A DNA stretch of 64,000 nucleotides from positions 992,001 through 1,056,000 of the forward strand of contig NZ_VLLB01000001.1 of NCBI RefSeq assembly GCF_007830455.1. Reading direction: 5' to 3'. The translations under genes and the position numbers were made by a program. Of this stretch, positions 55,099-64,000 are shown piece after piece (within the stretch, counting starts at the first letter, position 1; every line of letters starts with the position of its first letter). The DNA comes from Pseudoduganella lurida (GTDB taxonomy: Bacteria > Pseudomonadota > Gammaproteobacteria > Burkholderiales > Burkholderiaceae_D). Under the pieces are notes generated by a model that did no database searches, had not been told where the DNA came from, and saw only the letters and a list, made by a program, of their open reading frames with translations.

Positions 55099-55389
55099 AT
55101 GTGGCTCGATGCGACCGGGCTGGAATCGGCATCGGATTATGCCGGCTTCTTCGGTTCGCTGATCGCCGCCCTGCCGCCGCTGCGCAGCAGCTGGATCTAC
55201 TACCGGGCGCGCGGCATCCTGCTGGCCGCGCAGCGCTCGCCGGGATCGGTTTCCGACATCGAATGCGAGCTGGCCGAAACGGCCATCGGCAAGGCCGCCC
55301 ACTTCACCCGCTTCGACATGGGCTGCATGGGCGGCGGCTTCGTGCTGCTGCTCGTCTCGTTTGCCTGCAAGATCCTGTCGAAGCTGTGA
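55099..55389 (+). CDS. Small hypothetical membrane-anchored protein
   Basis: A 96-residue protein starting MWLDATGLESASDYAGFFGS, 7 nt after the frameshifted gene. It ends with a hydrophobic helix (MGCMGGGFVLLLVSFACKIL) that could be a C-terminal membrane anchor. No recognised domain and no clear ribosome site of its own; translational coupling to the gene upstream is possible. Confidence 0.55.
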   Translation: MWLDATGLESASDYAGFFGSLIAALPPLRSSWIYYRARGILLAAQRSPGSVSDIECELAETAIGKAAHFTRFDMGCMGGGFVLLLVSFACKILSKL

Positions 55390-55437
55390 GCGTCGGCGTT
55401 GTCGGGCGGGCGCGGCGCCCGCGACAGGGTGCCCCGG

Positions 55438-57087
55438 TCAGTGCGCCGGCGCCCCGACCAGCGTGGCACGCGCGGTACGCGGGCGATGTGGTTCCTGTCC
55501 CTGTTCCCGCCCTGGCGCCTCCTGCGGCCCGCCCTCCTGCCCCGCCAGCCGGAACTGCCCCATCAGTTCCCGCAGCGAAGCGGCCTGCTGGCGCAGCGCC
55601 TCGGCGGCGGCCGCGGCCTCCTCCACGAGCGCGGCATTGCGCTGCGTGTCGGTGTCGAGGTCCGTGACTGCTGCATTGATCTGGGCGATGCCATCGTCCT
55701 GGCTGCGCGAAGCCGCGCCCAGGTCCTGCATCAGCGTGCTGACGGCGCGCGCGCCATCGAGCATGCCCGTCATCGTGGCGCCCGCCTCCTCGGCCTGCGC
55801 CGCGCCGCGCCGGATGGCATCGACGGAGGCGGTGATCAGCACCTTGATCTCGCGGGCCGCACCGGCCGAGCGCTGCGCCAGTGCCCGCACCTCGCTGGCC
55901 ACCACGGCGAAGCCGCGGCCCTGCTCGCCGGCGCGGGCCGCTTCCACCGCCGCGTTGAGCGCCAGGATGTTGGTCTGGAAGGCGATGCCGTCGATGACGG
56001 CGATGATGTCGACGATCTTCGAGGCGGAGGCGCTGAGGTCGTGCATCGTGTCGACCACCGCCGTGACGCTGGCGCCGCCCGCGGCCGCCGTCTCCGCCGC
56101 GCCCTGGGCCAGGCGCCCCGCCTGCACGGCCTGGCCGGTGTTGTCGCGCACCGCTTCCGTCAGCTTCGTGAGGGCCGCTGCCGTTTCCTGCAGCGTGGCC
56201 GCCTGGTGCTCGGTGCGGCTGGACAGATCGAGGTTGCCATGCGCGACTTCGACGGAGGCGGCATCGATGGCCAGCGCCGCATCGCGCACGCCGCTGACGG
56301 TACGGGCCAGCCGCGCCGTCATGTGGCTCAGGGCATCGAGCAGCTGGCCGATCTCGTCGCGGCGGCCGTGCTGCAGCGTGGCGCCCAGGTCGCCGGCGGC
56401 GGCCCGTTCCGCCAGGTGCAGCGCCTGCTGCAAGGGCTGCACGATGCTGCGTGTCAGCGCCCAGGCCAGCCCGGCGCCGAGCAGCAGTGCGACGGCGCCG
56501 AGCACGGCCAGCGTCAGGCGGCCCTGGTCGTAGGTGGCATGCGAATCATCCGACAGCAGGCGCGCGGCGGCGCGCTGGTGTTCGAGCAGTGCATTCAGCG
56601 CGGCGGCATAGGCATCGAAGGCCGGCGTCAGGCGCCCGGCCACCAGTTCATCGACCTGCTGCGTGCGGCCCATGTCCTTCTGCTTCATGACCTCGGCGCG
56701 CGCCGCGTGGTACGCCGCCTGCCGCGCCGCTGCCCGGTCCAGCAGCGCGCGTTCGGCCGGCTGCGCGGGCATGGCGGCGAGCTGGCGCTGCAGGGCCAGC
56801 GTCACCTTGCCGCCCTCGTTCAGCCCCTGCTGGAAATAATCCATCACTTCCAGGCTGTCGCTGTGCGCGATCGACAGGGCGCGCAACGCATTCAGGCGCT
56901 CGTTGCCGAGCAGTTCCGTGGTGACGCGCTGGCGCGCCAGCTTGTCGTCGACGAGGGCGGTGGCATTGTCCGCCACCTTCTGCAGGGACAGCAGCGAGGC
57001 GGCCGTGACGCCGGCCAGCATGAGGAGCAGCAGGGCAAAGGCGGCGACCACGCGCGCGCCGGTGCGCTGCCGGATGACATTGAACAT
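55438..57087 (-). CDS. Methyl-accepting chemotaxis protein linked to the glucan regulon
   Basis: A 549-residue chemoreceptor. The ATG at 57087 opens [20 protein letters not shown], giving TM1 at residues about 10-30. The periplasmic four-helix sensor (about 31-185) is followed by TM2 ([19 protein letters not shown]), HAMP, and the cytoplasmic hairpin with methylation sites and the tip [19 protein letters not shown]. The C-terminus is Pro/Gln/Ala-rich. An operator of the GTTACCG type lies 82 bp upstream. This suggests that the taxis receptor is induced with the degradative enzymes. The ligand may be a beta-glucan sugar; this is inference. Confidence 0.93.
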   Translation of the reverse strand: MFNVIRQRTGARVVAAFALLLLMLAGVTAASLLSLQKVADNATALVDDKLARQRVTTELLGNERLNALRALSIAHSDSLEVMDYFQQGLNEGGKVTLALQRQLAAMPAQPAERALLDRAAARQAAYHAARAEVMKQKDMGRTQQVDELVAGRLTPAFDAYAAALNALLEHQRAAARLLSDDSHATYDQGRLTLAVLGAVALLLGAGLAWALTRSIVQPLQQALHLAERAAAGDLGATLQHGRRDEIGQLLDALSHMTARLARTVSGVRDAALAIDAASVEVAHGNLDLSSRTEHQAATLQETAAALTKLTEAVRDNTGQAVQAGRLAQGAAETAAAGGASVTAVVDTMHDLSASASKIVDIIAVIDGIAFQTNILALNAAVEAARAGEQGRGFAVVASEVRALAQRSAGAAREIKVLITASVDAIRRGAAQAEEAGATMTGMLDGARAVSTLMQDLGAASRSQDDGIAQINAAVTDLDTDTQRNAALVEEAAAAAEALRQQAASLRELMGQFRLAGQEGGPQEAPGREQGQEPHRPRTARATLVGAPAH

Positions 57088-57168
57088 GGGTAGAAGATTC
57101 CTGAGAATGGGCACGCAAAATACATCCCGCCGGCTTGCCTTCGAGGATATCGAGATTGCCATTAGGAA

Positions 57169-57183
57169 ACTACCGGTATCGTA
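57169..57183 (-). promoter_or_regulatory. GTTACCG-type operator upstream of the chemoreceptor
   Basis: ACTACCGGTATC (57169-57180, plus strand) matches the locus operator at 10 of 12 bases. It overlaps TACGAT (57178-57183 on the minus strand), a possible -10. A convincing -35 is not seen. Confidence 0.5.
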
Positions 57184-57283
57184 GCGGGACGGTGTGACGC
57201 GCCGATGACATCCCCTGCGCGGCCTGCCGCGCAGAGTGATGGTTTCACCCAACAGTTTGTCGTCCGGCGGCATGGCGAATTGG

Positions 57284-57310
57284 TTGCAGGGAGCAATTGA
57301 TTGCTACAAT
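57284..57310 (+). promoter_or_regulatory. Promoter of the membrane-anchored hypothetical gene
   Basis: -35 TTGCAG (57284-57289), 15-bp spacer, -10 TACAAT (57305-57310). It is placed 29 bp before the TTG start at 57339. The spacing is one to two bases short of ideal. Confidence 0.45.
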
Positions 57311-57338
57311 CTCAACACCAATTTTCCCGGAGACCGCT

Positions 57339-57974
57339 TTGGAACACGAGAGCCACCACGCCCACCATCCCCACGGCACCGGCCTGCGCTGGCTCGACGT
57401 CACGCTGGCCGTGGCGGCCACGATCGTCTCGCTGGTGTCGCTCTGGCTGGGCCTGCATTCGGCGCATTCGATGGAGAAGCTGGTGGCGGCCAACAGCTAT
57501 CCCTACCTGGAGCAGTACCGCGCCATGTCGTCGCCGGCCACCTTCCCGGACAGCGACCGGAAGCGCGGGCGCATCGAGTACCTGTACCAGAACAACGGCA
57601 CGGGTCCGGCACGCATCGACTGGGTGGAACTGACCTTCGACGGCAAGCCGATGGCCGACATCACGGCACTGCTGGACGCCTGCTGCGCAGCGAAGCGCGA
57701 CGACATCCGCGGCATGAGCCACCGCGGCGCGGTGGTCGGCACGCTGGTGCGGCCCGGCGACATGGTGTCGATGTTCTCCTGGGACGAACCGGTGACGCCG
57801 AACCCGGTCTTCGGCAAGCTGCACGGCCTGATGAACAAGATCAGCATCACGACCTGCTACTGCTCGGTGTTCGACGACTGCTACGTGCGCCGCCCGGACG
57901 CCACCAAGCCCGAGCCGGTCAAGGAATGCAAGGCGCCCGCCCGGCCCTTCCGCCCGGGCTTCCGCGACGACTGA
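57339..57974 (+). CDS. Membrane-anchored hypothetical protein
   Basis: A 211-residue protein. The TTG start at 57339 has GGAGA 6-7 nt upstream; an ATG form is not available close by. A His-rich N-terminus (HESHHAHHPHG) precedes a single TM helix (WLDVTLAVAATIVSLVSLWLG). The rest is an extracytoplasmic beta-rich domain (YLYQNNGTGPARIDWVELTF) with a C-terminal cysteine set (CYCSVFDDCY, CK). The family is unknown to me. It does not appear to be in an operon. Confidence 0.75.
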   Translation: MEHESHHAHHPHGTGLRWLDVTLAVAATIVSLVSLWLGLHSAHSMEKLVAANSYPYLEQYRAMSSPATFPDSDRKRGRIEYLYQNNGTGPARIDWVELTFDGKPMADITALLDACCAAKRDDIRGMSHRGAVVGTLVRPGDMVSMFSWDEPVTPNPVFGKLHGLMNKISITTCYCSVFDDCYVRRPDATKPEPVKECKAPARPFRPGFRDD

Positions 57975-58120
57975 TGCGCGGCCATACGCGGCGGGGCCCA
58001 GGCGACGCGGCGGATTACATTTGCACGCCAACGTACTATCCTGAGGCTACGCGCACACAATCGATAACGGCAACCCGGTACCGCCGCCGCGCCCTCCGAC
58101 CGTCCCGAAAGGAGCTTCCC

Positions 58121-59149
58121 ATGCTGCTGTCCCTTCGCGCTTCGCCTCGTTCTTCGCCTCGTTCTTCGCTTTGTGCTTCGCTTTGTTCCTCGCTTCGTCC
58201 GTCCCTTCGTTCCCGCTTCTTCGTGGCCATGCTTGCCCTGGTGGGCGCCGCGCCGGCGCTGCACGCCGCGCCATTTGCCTATGTTCCCAACGAAGGTTCC
58301 GGCACCATCTCCGTGATCGACACGGCGACCGACCAGGTGGTGGCCGAGATGGTCGGCGGCAGCAAGCCGCGCGGCCTGGCCGTCAGCGGCGACGCGCGCT
58401 GGCTGTATGTGAGCGACCAGCCGAACAACCGGCTGCAGATCGTCAGCCTGGAGCGGCGCGCGCCGGCCGGCACGGTGGCGCTGGGCGAATCGCCGGAGGG
58501 CGTGGCGCTGTCGCCGGACGGGCGCTGGGTGGTGGCCGCGGTGGAGGAAAAGAACGAGATCGTCGTCACGGACACGCGCACCAACCTGCGCGCGTTCGCG
58601 ATTCCCGTGCGCGGCCAGAATCCCGAGCACGCCGTGTTCAGCCCGGACGGCAGGCAGCTGTTCGTCAGCGCGGAAAATGGCGATGCAGTCGACATCATCG
58701 ACATGGCGGCGCGCAAGCAGGTGGCGCAGGTGACGGTGGGCGCCCGGCCGCGCGGCATCGGCTTCCTGCCGGACGGCAGCCGCGCCTATGTCGCGGCCGA
58801 GAATGCCAACGAGGTGTTCGTCATCGACACGGTCCGGCATGCGGTGGTGGCGCGCATTCCCGCCGGCCTGCGCGCCAACGGCGTGGCCGTGCATCCGGAC
58901 GGCAGCCGCGTCTACGTGTCCAATGGCGGCGCGGCCAGTGTCTCCGTCATCGATACGAAGTCGAACCGCGTGCTGGCCACGGTGGGGGTGGGCGAGCGCC
59001 CCTGGAACATGGCGCTGACACCGGATGGTGCCAAGCTGTACGTGGCCAACGGCCGCTCGGGCACCGTGTCCGTCATCGACACGGCCAGCAACCGCAAGCT
59101 GCGCGACATCACGGTCGGCAAGCTGCCGTGGGGTGTGGTGGTGCGCTGA
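58121..59149 (+). CDS. YVTN-type beta-propeller protein (YncE-like), exported
   Basis: A 342-residue protein. AAAGGAG precedes the ATG at 58121. After a signal sequence ending near LVGAAPALHAAP comes a seven-bladed propeller made of about 42-residue units, each with a block such as SGTISVIDTATDQVV, RWLYVSDQPNN, SRVYVSNGGAASVSVIDTKSN and GTVSVIDTASNRKL. YVTN/YncE propellers bind DNA, peptides or redox cofactors; the role here is unknown. The n-region of the signal contains a four-residue repeat (ASPR SSPR SSLC ASLC) from a 12-bp tandem DNA repeat. Confidence 0.88.
   Translation: MLLSLRASPRSSPRSSLCASLCSSLRPSLRSRFFVAMLALVGAAPALHAAPFAYVPNEGSGTISVIDTATDQVVAEMVGGSKPRGLAVSGDARWLYVSDQPNNRLQIVSLERRAPAGTVALGESPEGVALSPDGRWVVAAVEEKNEIVVTDTRTNLRAFAIPVRGQNPEHAVFSPDGRQLFVSAENGDAVDIIDMAARKQVAQVTVGARPRGIGFLPDGSRAYVAAENANEVFVIDTVRHAVVARIPAGLRANGVAVHPDGSRVYVSNGGAASVSVIDTKSNRVLATVGVGERPWNMALTPDGAKLYVANGRSGTVSVIDTASNRKLRDITVGKLPWGVVVR
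58140..58223 (+). repeat. 12-bp imperfect tandem repeat in a signal-peptide coding region
   Basis: CTTCGCCTCGTT occurs twice exactly (58140-58151, 58152-58163). CTTCGCTTTGTG, CTTCGCTTTGTT, CCTCGCTTCGTC, CGTCCCTTCGTT and CCCGCTTCTTCG follow: seven units in all. Being a multiple of three, changes in unit number alter only the length of the basic n-region by four residues. Confidence 0.88.
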
Positions 59150-59167
59150 CGGGAAGTGCGGCGGCTT

Positions 59168-62098
59168 TCAGCGCTCGGCGAGGATGGCGAACAGCTTGCC
59201 GGTATCGAGCGGCTTGACCAGGTGATAATCGAAGCCGGCGGCCTGCGTGCGCTGGCGGTCGCTCTCCTGGCCGTAGCCCGTGACGGCCACCAGTTGCGCC
59301 GCGGCCGTGGCGGGCAGCGCGCGCAGCCGCTGCGCCAGTTCGATGCCATCCATGCCGGGCAGGCCGATATCGAGCAGGCAAACATCGGGCCGCAGCGTCT
59401 CGGCCCGCGCCAGCCCGGCCAGCGCATCGTGCTCCACCGCGACCCGGTGGCCGGTGGCTTCCAGCAGCATCGCCAGCATTTCGGCGGCATCGACGTTGTC
59501 ATCGACGACCAGAATGCGTAGCGGCCTGCCCTCCCCGTCGTCCGGCACGGCAGCCGCTTCCACGGCAGCCGCTGCCTCGGCCTGCAGGTGCGGCAGGCGC
59601 ACGGTAAAACAGCTGCCCTGGCCCGGTCCCGCGCTGCGGCAGCGCACCGTGCCGCCATGCAGTTCCACGAGGCTTTTCACCAGCGCCAGCCCGAGCCCCA
59701 GCCCGCCGGCCGAGCGGTCCGGCGTGCGCTCGGCCTGGGCAAACAGTTCGAACGCATGCTGCACCAGCTCGGCCGACATGCCGATGCCATCGTCGCGGAT
59801 CTCCACCTCCACGTAGTCGGCCACCACGCGCGCGGTCAGGGTGATATGCCCGCTTTCATGGCTGTACTTCACGGCGTTGTTCAGGATGTTCGTCAGCACC
59901 TGCACCAGCCGGTTGCGGTCGCCGCTGACGAGGACCGGGACCGGCGGCAGGCGCAGTGCCAGGTGCTGGTGGCGCACCTCCACCAGCGGCGCCACCTGCT
60001 CGACCGCTTCGGCGATCACCTGGCCGATGTCCTGCGGTGCGCTGTCCAGGTTCACCAGGCCACGCGTGACGCGCGACACGTCGAGCAGGTCGTTGATCAG
60101 GTGCGTCATGTGCTCGACCTGGCGGCCGATCACCTGGCTGGTGCGGCGCACCGCTGCCTCGTCCAGCCTTGCCACCTGCAGCAGCTGGGCTGCCGCGCCG
60201 ATCGGTGCCAGCGGATTGCGCAGCTCGTGGGCCAGCATGGCCAGGAATTCGTCCTTGCGGCGGTCGGCGGTCGTCAGCTGCTCCTGGGCGAACTTGCGCT
60301 CGCTGATATCGCGGAAGAAGAACGCCAGCCCGCCGCCCAGCGACGGATAGCAGCGGATTTCCGCCCAGGCCCGCGTGCCGTCCGGCAGCAGGTGATCCAG
60401 TTCGACCACCTCGGCCCGGCCGGTCGTCATCACGCGCTGGTAGGCCGCTTCCGTTGCGGTGCCCTTCAGTTCGGGGAACACGTCCCAGTGGTTGCGGCCG
60501 ACCACCTGCGCGGCGGTGCGCTGGTTCAGGCGCAGGCCCTCCGCATTCATGCGCAGCATCGTCCAGTGGCGGTCGACTTCGGCGAAGCCTTCGGCCATGC
60601 TGTCGAAGATGTACTGGCTCTGGTCGCGCTCGATCCGCAGCGCGGCCTGTGCCTGCGCCGCTTCCACGGCGGACCAGGTGCGCTCGGCCACGTCCTGCGC
60701 CAGGCGGATCTCGTGTTCCTGCCAGCCGCGCGGCGCGGCGCTCTGGATCGTGAGCACCACGCGCAGCCGGCCGCCTTTCACGAGCGGCACCAGCAGGTCG
60801 GCCTGCACGCCGATCTCGTCGTACGCCGCCGTATGGTGCTCGGTACGGCTGTCCAGCGCCACATCGTGGTTGACCACGGCCTGGCCGGCGCGCAGGAAGG
60901 CGATCATGGCGGGGCCGAAGGCGTCCATCGTCTTGGTCTGGCCGGCCAGGCTGGCGAAGTCGTCGCCGGTCCAGTCGCGGCGGATGAAGATGGTGCCGGC
61001 ATCGTCGTCCACATCCGCGTACAGCACGCGCGAGACCTGCAGCTTGCGGCCCAGCAGCTCGCAGGCCGCCGCGGTGGCGTCGTCCGGATCGTCCAGCTCG
61101 CGCATGCGGTCGGCCAGCGCCAGCTGGAATGCCTGGCTCGACCTGACGGCTTCGAGCTGCTGGATTTTCTCGGACAGGGCGCGATGGGCGGCGTGTGCAC
61201 GCGTCACGTCATTGCCCTGCGCGAAGATGCCGGTGACGCGGCCGTTCTGGTCCGTCACGGGCTGGAACACCAGGTCGATGTACAGGTCTTCCAGCGGGCC
61301 GCCGGGCTGCCGGTGCAGCATCAGCTTGCGCTCCCGCAGCACCACCGATTCGCCGGTCAGGAAGGCCTGGTCGAGCAGTTCCATGAAGCCCTGGCCGGCC
61401 AGTTCCGGCAGCGCCTCGGGCACCGTGCGGCCCAGCAGGTCGCGATGGCCGACGAGGTCGAAATACGCGTCGTTCACCATCTCGAAGGTGTGGGCGGGCC
61501 CCGTCAGCACGGCGATGAAGCCGGGCGCATGGTCGAACAACTTCTGCAGCACACTGCGTTCGACGCTCAGGATGCGCGTCATCGCCTCGTGCATCTGCGA
61601 GCGGTTCATCTGCCGGATATCGGGCACCGCATCGGCGTTCTGCTTCAGGTAGTACTTGCGGGTAGCCGTGTCGAAGCGGTACAGCTCCGTCACGTCGATG
61701 GCGTTCTGCGCCACGAATGCCACTTCGCCATCGGCGCCGAAGACGGGCGTATGAACGGCGCTCCAGTAGCGCTCCTCGAACCCGCCGTCCTCCTGCCCCG
61801 CGCGCGGTACCGCATAGCGCAGCAGCGCGCTGGTGTGCGGCTCGCGCGTGGCGATGGCCAGCTCGATCGAACGGCCCACTTCGTCCAGGTTGGTCGATTC
61901 GGGATCGGCCGGATTGACGGGAAACGCCACGAAGATGTGCTTGCCGACGATGTCCTCGGCCGTACGGCCCGTGGCACGCAGGTACGCAGGATTGGCACCG
62001 ATAATGAGGAAGTCGGTGTCGACCAGGAGGTACGGATAGGGCGAGGCCGTGAACAGCGCCGCATAGTCGGGTTGGAGGGCCATCCGGCATTTTTGCAT
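59168..62098 (-). CDS. PAS/GAF hybrid histidine kinase with C-terminal receiver
   Basis: A 976-residue cytoplasmic hybrid kinase. It has PAS domains at about 10-135, 185-300 and 490-610, with a GAF domain between the last two (about 325-480, [20 protein letters not shown]). HisKA has H624 ([12 protein letters not shown]). HATPase has [21 protein letters not shown] and [10 protein letters not shown]. The receiver has D910 ([12 protein letters not shown]) and LVKPLDTG. Met at 62083 is the alternative start ([11 protein letters not shown]). An inverted repeat CTTGT-N6-ACAAG (62100-62115) touches the promoter region. It is related to the kinase at 14887; no DNA-binding partner is nearby. Confidence 0.9.
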   Translation of the reverse strand: MQKCRMALQPDYAALFTASPYPYLLVDTDFLIIGANPAYLRATGRTAEDIVGKHIFVAFPVNPADPESTNLDEVGRSIELAIATREPHTSALLRYAVPRAGQEDGGFEERYWSAVHTPVFGADGEVAFVAQNAIDVTELYRFDTATRKYYLKQNADAVPDIRQMNRSQMHEAMTRILSVERSVLQKLFDHAPGFIAVLTGPAHTFEMVNDAYFDLVGHRDLLGRTVPEALPELAGQGFMELLDQAFLTGESVVLRERKLMLHRQPGGPLEDLYIDLVFQPVTDQNGRVTGIFAQGNDVTRAHAAHRALSEKIQQLEAVRSSQAFQLALADRMRELDDPDDATAAACELLGRKLQVSRVLYADVDDDAGTIFIRRDWTGDDFASLAGQTKTMDAFGPAMIAFLRAGQAVVNHDVALDSRTEHHTAAYDEIGVQADLLVPLVKGGRLRVVLTIQSAAPRGWQEHEIRLAQDVAERTWSAVEAAQAQAALRIERDQSQYIFDSMAEGFAEVDRHWTMLRMNAEGLRLNQRTAAQVVGRNHWDVFPELKGTATEAAYQRVMTTGRAEVVELDHLLPDGTRAWAEIRCYPSLGGGLAFFFRDISERKFAQEQLTTADRRKDEFLAMLAHELRNPLAPIGAAAQLLQVARLDEAAVRRTSQVIGRQVEHMTHLINDLLDVSRVTRGLVNLDSAPQDIGQVIAEAVEQVAPLVEVRHQHLALRLPPVPVLVSGDRNRLVQVLTNILNNAVKYSHESGHITLTARVVADYVEVEIRDDGIGMSAELVQHAFELFAQAERTPDRSAGGLGLGLALVKSLVELHGGTVRCRSAGPGQGSCFTVRLPHLQAEAAAAVEAAAVPDDGEGRPLRILVVDDNVDAAEMLAMLLEATGHRVAVEHDALAGLARAETLRPDVCLLDIGLPGMDGIELAQRLRALPATAAAQLVAVTGYGQESDRQRTQAAGFDYHLVKPLDTGKLFAILAER

Positions 62099-62227
62099 AC
62101 TTGTATCGAAACAAGTGCGCCAACCCGTGCGGGAGCACGCCGTTCAGGCTCCTAGCTCAACAGGACGGGCCCTCCCGGCGACTTCTGATATTGTTGGACA
62201 ACTTAACAACATTTCGAGGACCACCCC

Positions 62228-62311
62228 ATGAAAATCCTGCTCTGGATCGTCGCCATCATCTTCATCGTCGGCCTGCTCACCATCACGGGCGTGCTGAAAC
62301 TGATCTTCTGA
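62228..62311 (+). CDS. 27-residue single-pass membrane peptide
   Basis: A small open frame reads MKILLWIVAIIFIVGLLTIT followed by GVLKLIF. GAGGA lies 8 nt upstream, giving a good ribosome site. The peptide is almost entirely one TM helix with a basic N-terminal Lys. It lies between the hybrid kinase promoter and the SDR gene. Upstream, GTTGGACAAC (62192-62201) followed by TTAACAAC gives a short symmetrical stretch. Function unknown; small hydrophobic peptides of this kind often modulate membrane complexes. Confidence 0.65.
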   Translation: MKILLWIVAIIFIVGLLTITGVLKLIF

Positions 62312-62323
62312 TCTCCCTGCCGG

Positions 62324-63112
62324 TCAGACGATGGTGTCGATGACGCCACCGTCGACCCGCAATGCCGCGCCGGTCGTCGCGGCAGCCTGTTCCGAGCTGG
62401 CATACAGGACCATATTGGCCACTTCCTCGACGCTGGCCGCCCGGCGCAGGATCGACGAGCCCCGCTGGGCCACCACGAAGTCCGCCGCCACCTGTTCCAG
62501 CGAGCTGCCGGTGCGCGCCACATCCTCCTTCAGCATGTCCGCCACGCCTTCCGACAGCGTCGGCCCCGGCAGCACCGCATTCACATTCACGCCGGTACCC
62601 GCCAGCCGCTTGGCCAGGCCGCGCGAGACCGCCAGCTGGGCCGTTTTCGAAAAGCCGTAATGGATCATGTCGGACGGGATGTTCACCGCCGACTCGGACG
62701 AGATGAACACGATGCGGCCCCAGCCCCGTTCGACCATGCCCGGCGCATAGGCTTTCGACAGGCGCACGCCCGACATCACGTTGACCTGGAAGAAGCGCTC
62801 CCATTCGCTGTCCGGGATGTCGAAGAAATCCTGCGGGCCGAACACGCCGAGGTTGTTGACGAGGATGTCGATATCCGGATGGGCCGCCACCAGTGCGGCG
62901 CAGCCTTCCGCCGTGCCGAGATCGCCCACGAAACCCGTTGCTGCCCTACCGGCATCGCCGAGCTTGGCGATCGCCGCATCGACGCTCTGCTGGCTGCGCC
63001 CGTTGATGATCACCTGCGCGCCGGCGGCCAGGAAGCCTTTGGCGGTGGCGAAGCCGATGCCGGCGGTGGAGCCCGTGACGAGCACGCGGCGGTTGGTGAA
63101 CTGGATGTGCAT
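62324..63112 (-). CDS. Short-chain dehydrogenase/reductase
   Basis: A 262-residue classical SDR oxidoreductase. The Rossmann cofactor motif is TGSTAGIG (about 14-21). An NNLG structural motif sits at about 88-91, the catalytic Ser in IVFISSESA, and YGFSK supplies Tyr and Lys (about 152-156). The Arg in INGRSQQSV after the second strand favours NADP(H). The C-terminal GAALRVDGGVIDTIV is standard for the family. It is monocistronic, and the substrate is unknown. Confidence 0.92.
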   Translation of the reverse strand: MHIQFTNRRVLVTGSTAGIGFATAKGFLAAGAQVIINGRSQQSVDAAIAKLGDAGRAATGFVGDLGTAEGCAALVAAHPDIDILVNNLGVFGPQDFFDIPDSEWERFFQVNVMSGVRLSKAYAPGMVERGWGRIVFISSESAVNIPSDMIHYGFSKTAQLAVSRGLAKRLAGTGVNVNAVLPGPTLSEGVADMLKEDVARTGSSLEQVAADFVVAQRGSSILRRAASVEEVANMVLYASSEQAAATTGAALRVDGGVIDTIV

Positions 63113-63206
63113 GGAAGCCTCCTCGGTGGTGTGTCGGCCGAGTATAGGGGCGCGCCAGCGGGGCTTGAAGACCCGTATGCCGAATTGACTTTTCAGGAAT
63201 GCCGAA

Positions 63207-63953
63207 CTATGGGGTCACGGGCTCGCTGCGCACGGCGGGCACCGCCCTGCCCTGCCACAGGCGCAGGCCTTCCAGCAGGGCGAAGGCAATGGCCACGGCG
63301 ATCCACACCGACCACAGGGTGTGGGTGAGGAAGTGCGCGCCGCGCATCTGCTGCAGCCAGCCCAGTGCCACGCCGGGGAGGAGCGCCAGCCCTGCCACGC
63401 GCAGCGCCGTGCCCGGCCGGTGTGGCAGCCAGAACACGCCGATCGCCACCAGCCACAGCGCGCTCGATGCATGGCCGGCCGGCAGGCACTTGCCGGCCTC
63501 CACCAGCGCCGGCACATGATCGAGCAGGCGCAGGTAGGGTTCATGGCCCCCGTAGCGCGCCAGGTCCCACGGGCAGTGCGAGCTGCTGGCGTGCTTCAGC
63601 AGCGAGGTCACGGCGGGAATGGCGATGGCACACAGCGCCACGAAGCCCACCTGCGGCCGCCACCTGCCCAGCAGCCTGCCGCGCAGCACAAGGTCGGCGC
63701 CGGCCAGCACCATCGGGATGAGTGCCAGCACCGTCATCAGGCGGCGCAGGAATTCGTGGCCGAAGCGCTCCGTCAGCCAGGCATGCCGCCAGGGGAACAG
63801 GTGCGTGGCCGGGTCGTACAGCAGGTCGGCCAGGCGCAGGTCGAGGTCGGTGAAGGTGCCGAGCCACAGGATGCCGAGGGCACCGAGGATGAGGGCAAGA
63901 AGGATGTGCCGGCGGGCGGTGAAGGGAAAGACGGGCAGCTGGGAGGCGGACAT
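63207..63953 (-). CDS. PAP2-family phosphatase, integral membrane
   Basis: A 248-residue membrane protein with about six TM helices. The PAP2 signature is split over three blocks: K-H-A-S-S-S-H-C-P-W-D-L, PAGHASSALWLVA with its His, and RGAHFLTHTLWS with the catalytic His/Arg-like pair. Members dephosphorylate lipid phosphates such as undecaprenyl or phosphatidylglycerol phosphate. The first block has Cys in place of the usual Arg. The context gives no clue to the substrate. The rest of the window (63954-64000) holds nothing else. Confidence 0.87.
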   Translation of the reverse strand: MSASQLPVFPFTARRHILLALILGALGILWLGTFTDLDLRLADLLYDPATHLFPWRHAWLTERFGHEFLRRLMTVLALIPMVLAGADLVLRGRLLGRWRPQVGFVALCAIAIPAVTSLLKHASSSHCPWDLARYGGHEPYLRLLDHVPALVEAGKCLPAGHASSALWLVAIGVFWLPHRPGTALRVAGLALLPGVALGWLQQMRGAHFLTHTLWSVWIAVAIAFALLEGLRLWQGRAVPAVRSEPVTP

Positions 63954-64000
63954 GAATCGGGATCGAGGAAGACAGGCACCGACAGTATCGAATGGCAGAG

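Overview
The window reads as a chromosomal segment of a GC-rich betaproteobacterium, most likely Oxalobacteraceae of the Massilia / Duganella / Pseudoduganella type. This is inferred from the protein repertoire: two large TonB-dependent receptors, secreted glycoside hydrolases, several PAS hybrid kinases, a cydDC-cydABX cluster, and a dispersed palindrome built on GGTGCC-GGCACC that I associate with this group. No rRNA, tRNA, CRISPR array, phage module or insertion sequence is visible.

Layout. 1-5.6 kb: the end of an RND efflux permease, its outer-membrane lipoprotein, and an OmpR-type two-component pair, probably one operon. 5.8-16.9 kb: a small hypothetical protein, a UV damage endonuclease, an alpha/beta hydrolase, a redox module (MarR regulator, AhpD-like protein, redoxin) sharing a candidate operator, a full-length Lhr helicase and a PAS hybrid kinase. 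17.1-19.8 kb: a PA14-containing GH3 enzyme on the minus strand. 19.9-27.2 kb: a GbsR-type regulator divergent from cydD-cydC-cydA-cydB-cydX (cytochrome bd oxidase), with paired inverted repeats over the cyd promoter. 27.3-33.2 kb: an orphan ABC ATPase, then a divergent heparinase-like enzyme / TonB receptor pair. 33.5-43.8 kb: a thioredoxin-like protein, a carboxylesterase, a Sel1 protein, an S33-type hydrolase, a LacI regulator, a ThuA-like lipoprotein, a chemoreceptor, a cupin and an AraC regulator.

43.8-57.1 kb is the most interesting part: a beta-glucan/hemicellulose utilisation locus. It holds a solitary GspK minor pseudopilin followed by a GH12 endoglucanase, a TonB-dependent receptor, a LacI regulator, a GH2-GH3 pair and a chemoreceptor. 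A 12-bp pseudopalindrome close to GTTACCGGTATC lies at each transcription unit, usually just downstream of a good sigma-70 promoter and also in front of the regulator. This suggests one LacI-type repressor controls sensing, secretion, uptake and hydrolysis of one polysaccharide. A second LacI-like operator type (TGRWAACGTTRKCA) recurs at both TonB receptors and at the gspK unit.

57.3-64 kb: a membrane-anchored hypothetical protein, a YVTN beta-propeller protein with a 12-bp repeat in its signal-peptide region, a PAS/GAF hybrid kinase, a 27-residue membrane peptide, an SDR oxidoreductase and a PAP2 phosphatase.

Recurring themes are (i) regulator and enzyme genes whose -10 box lies 6-7 nt before the start codon, implying leaderless mRNAs, and (ii) a palindromic repeat family that has entered the cydD coding sequence in frame.
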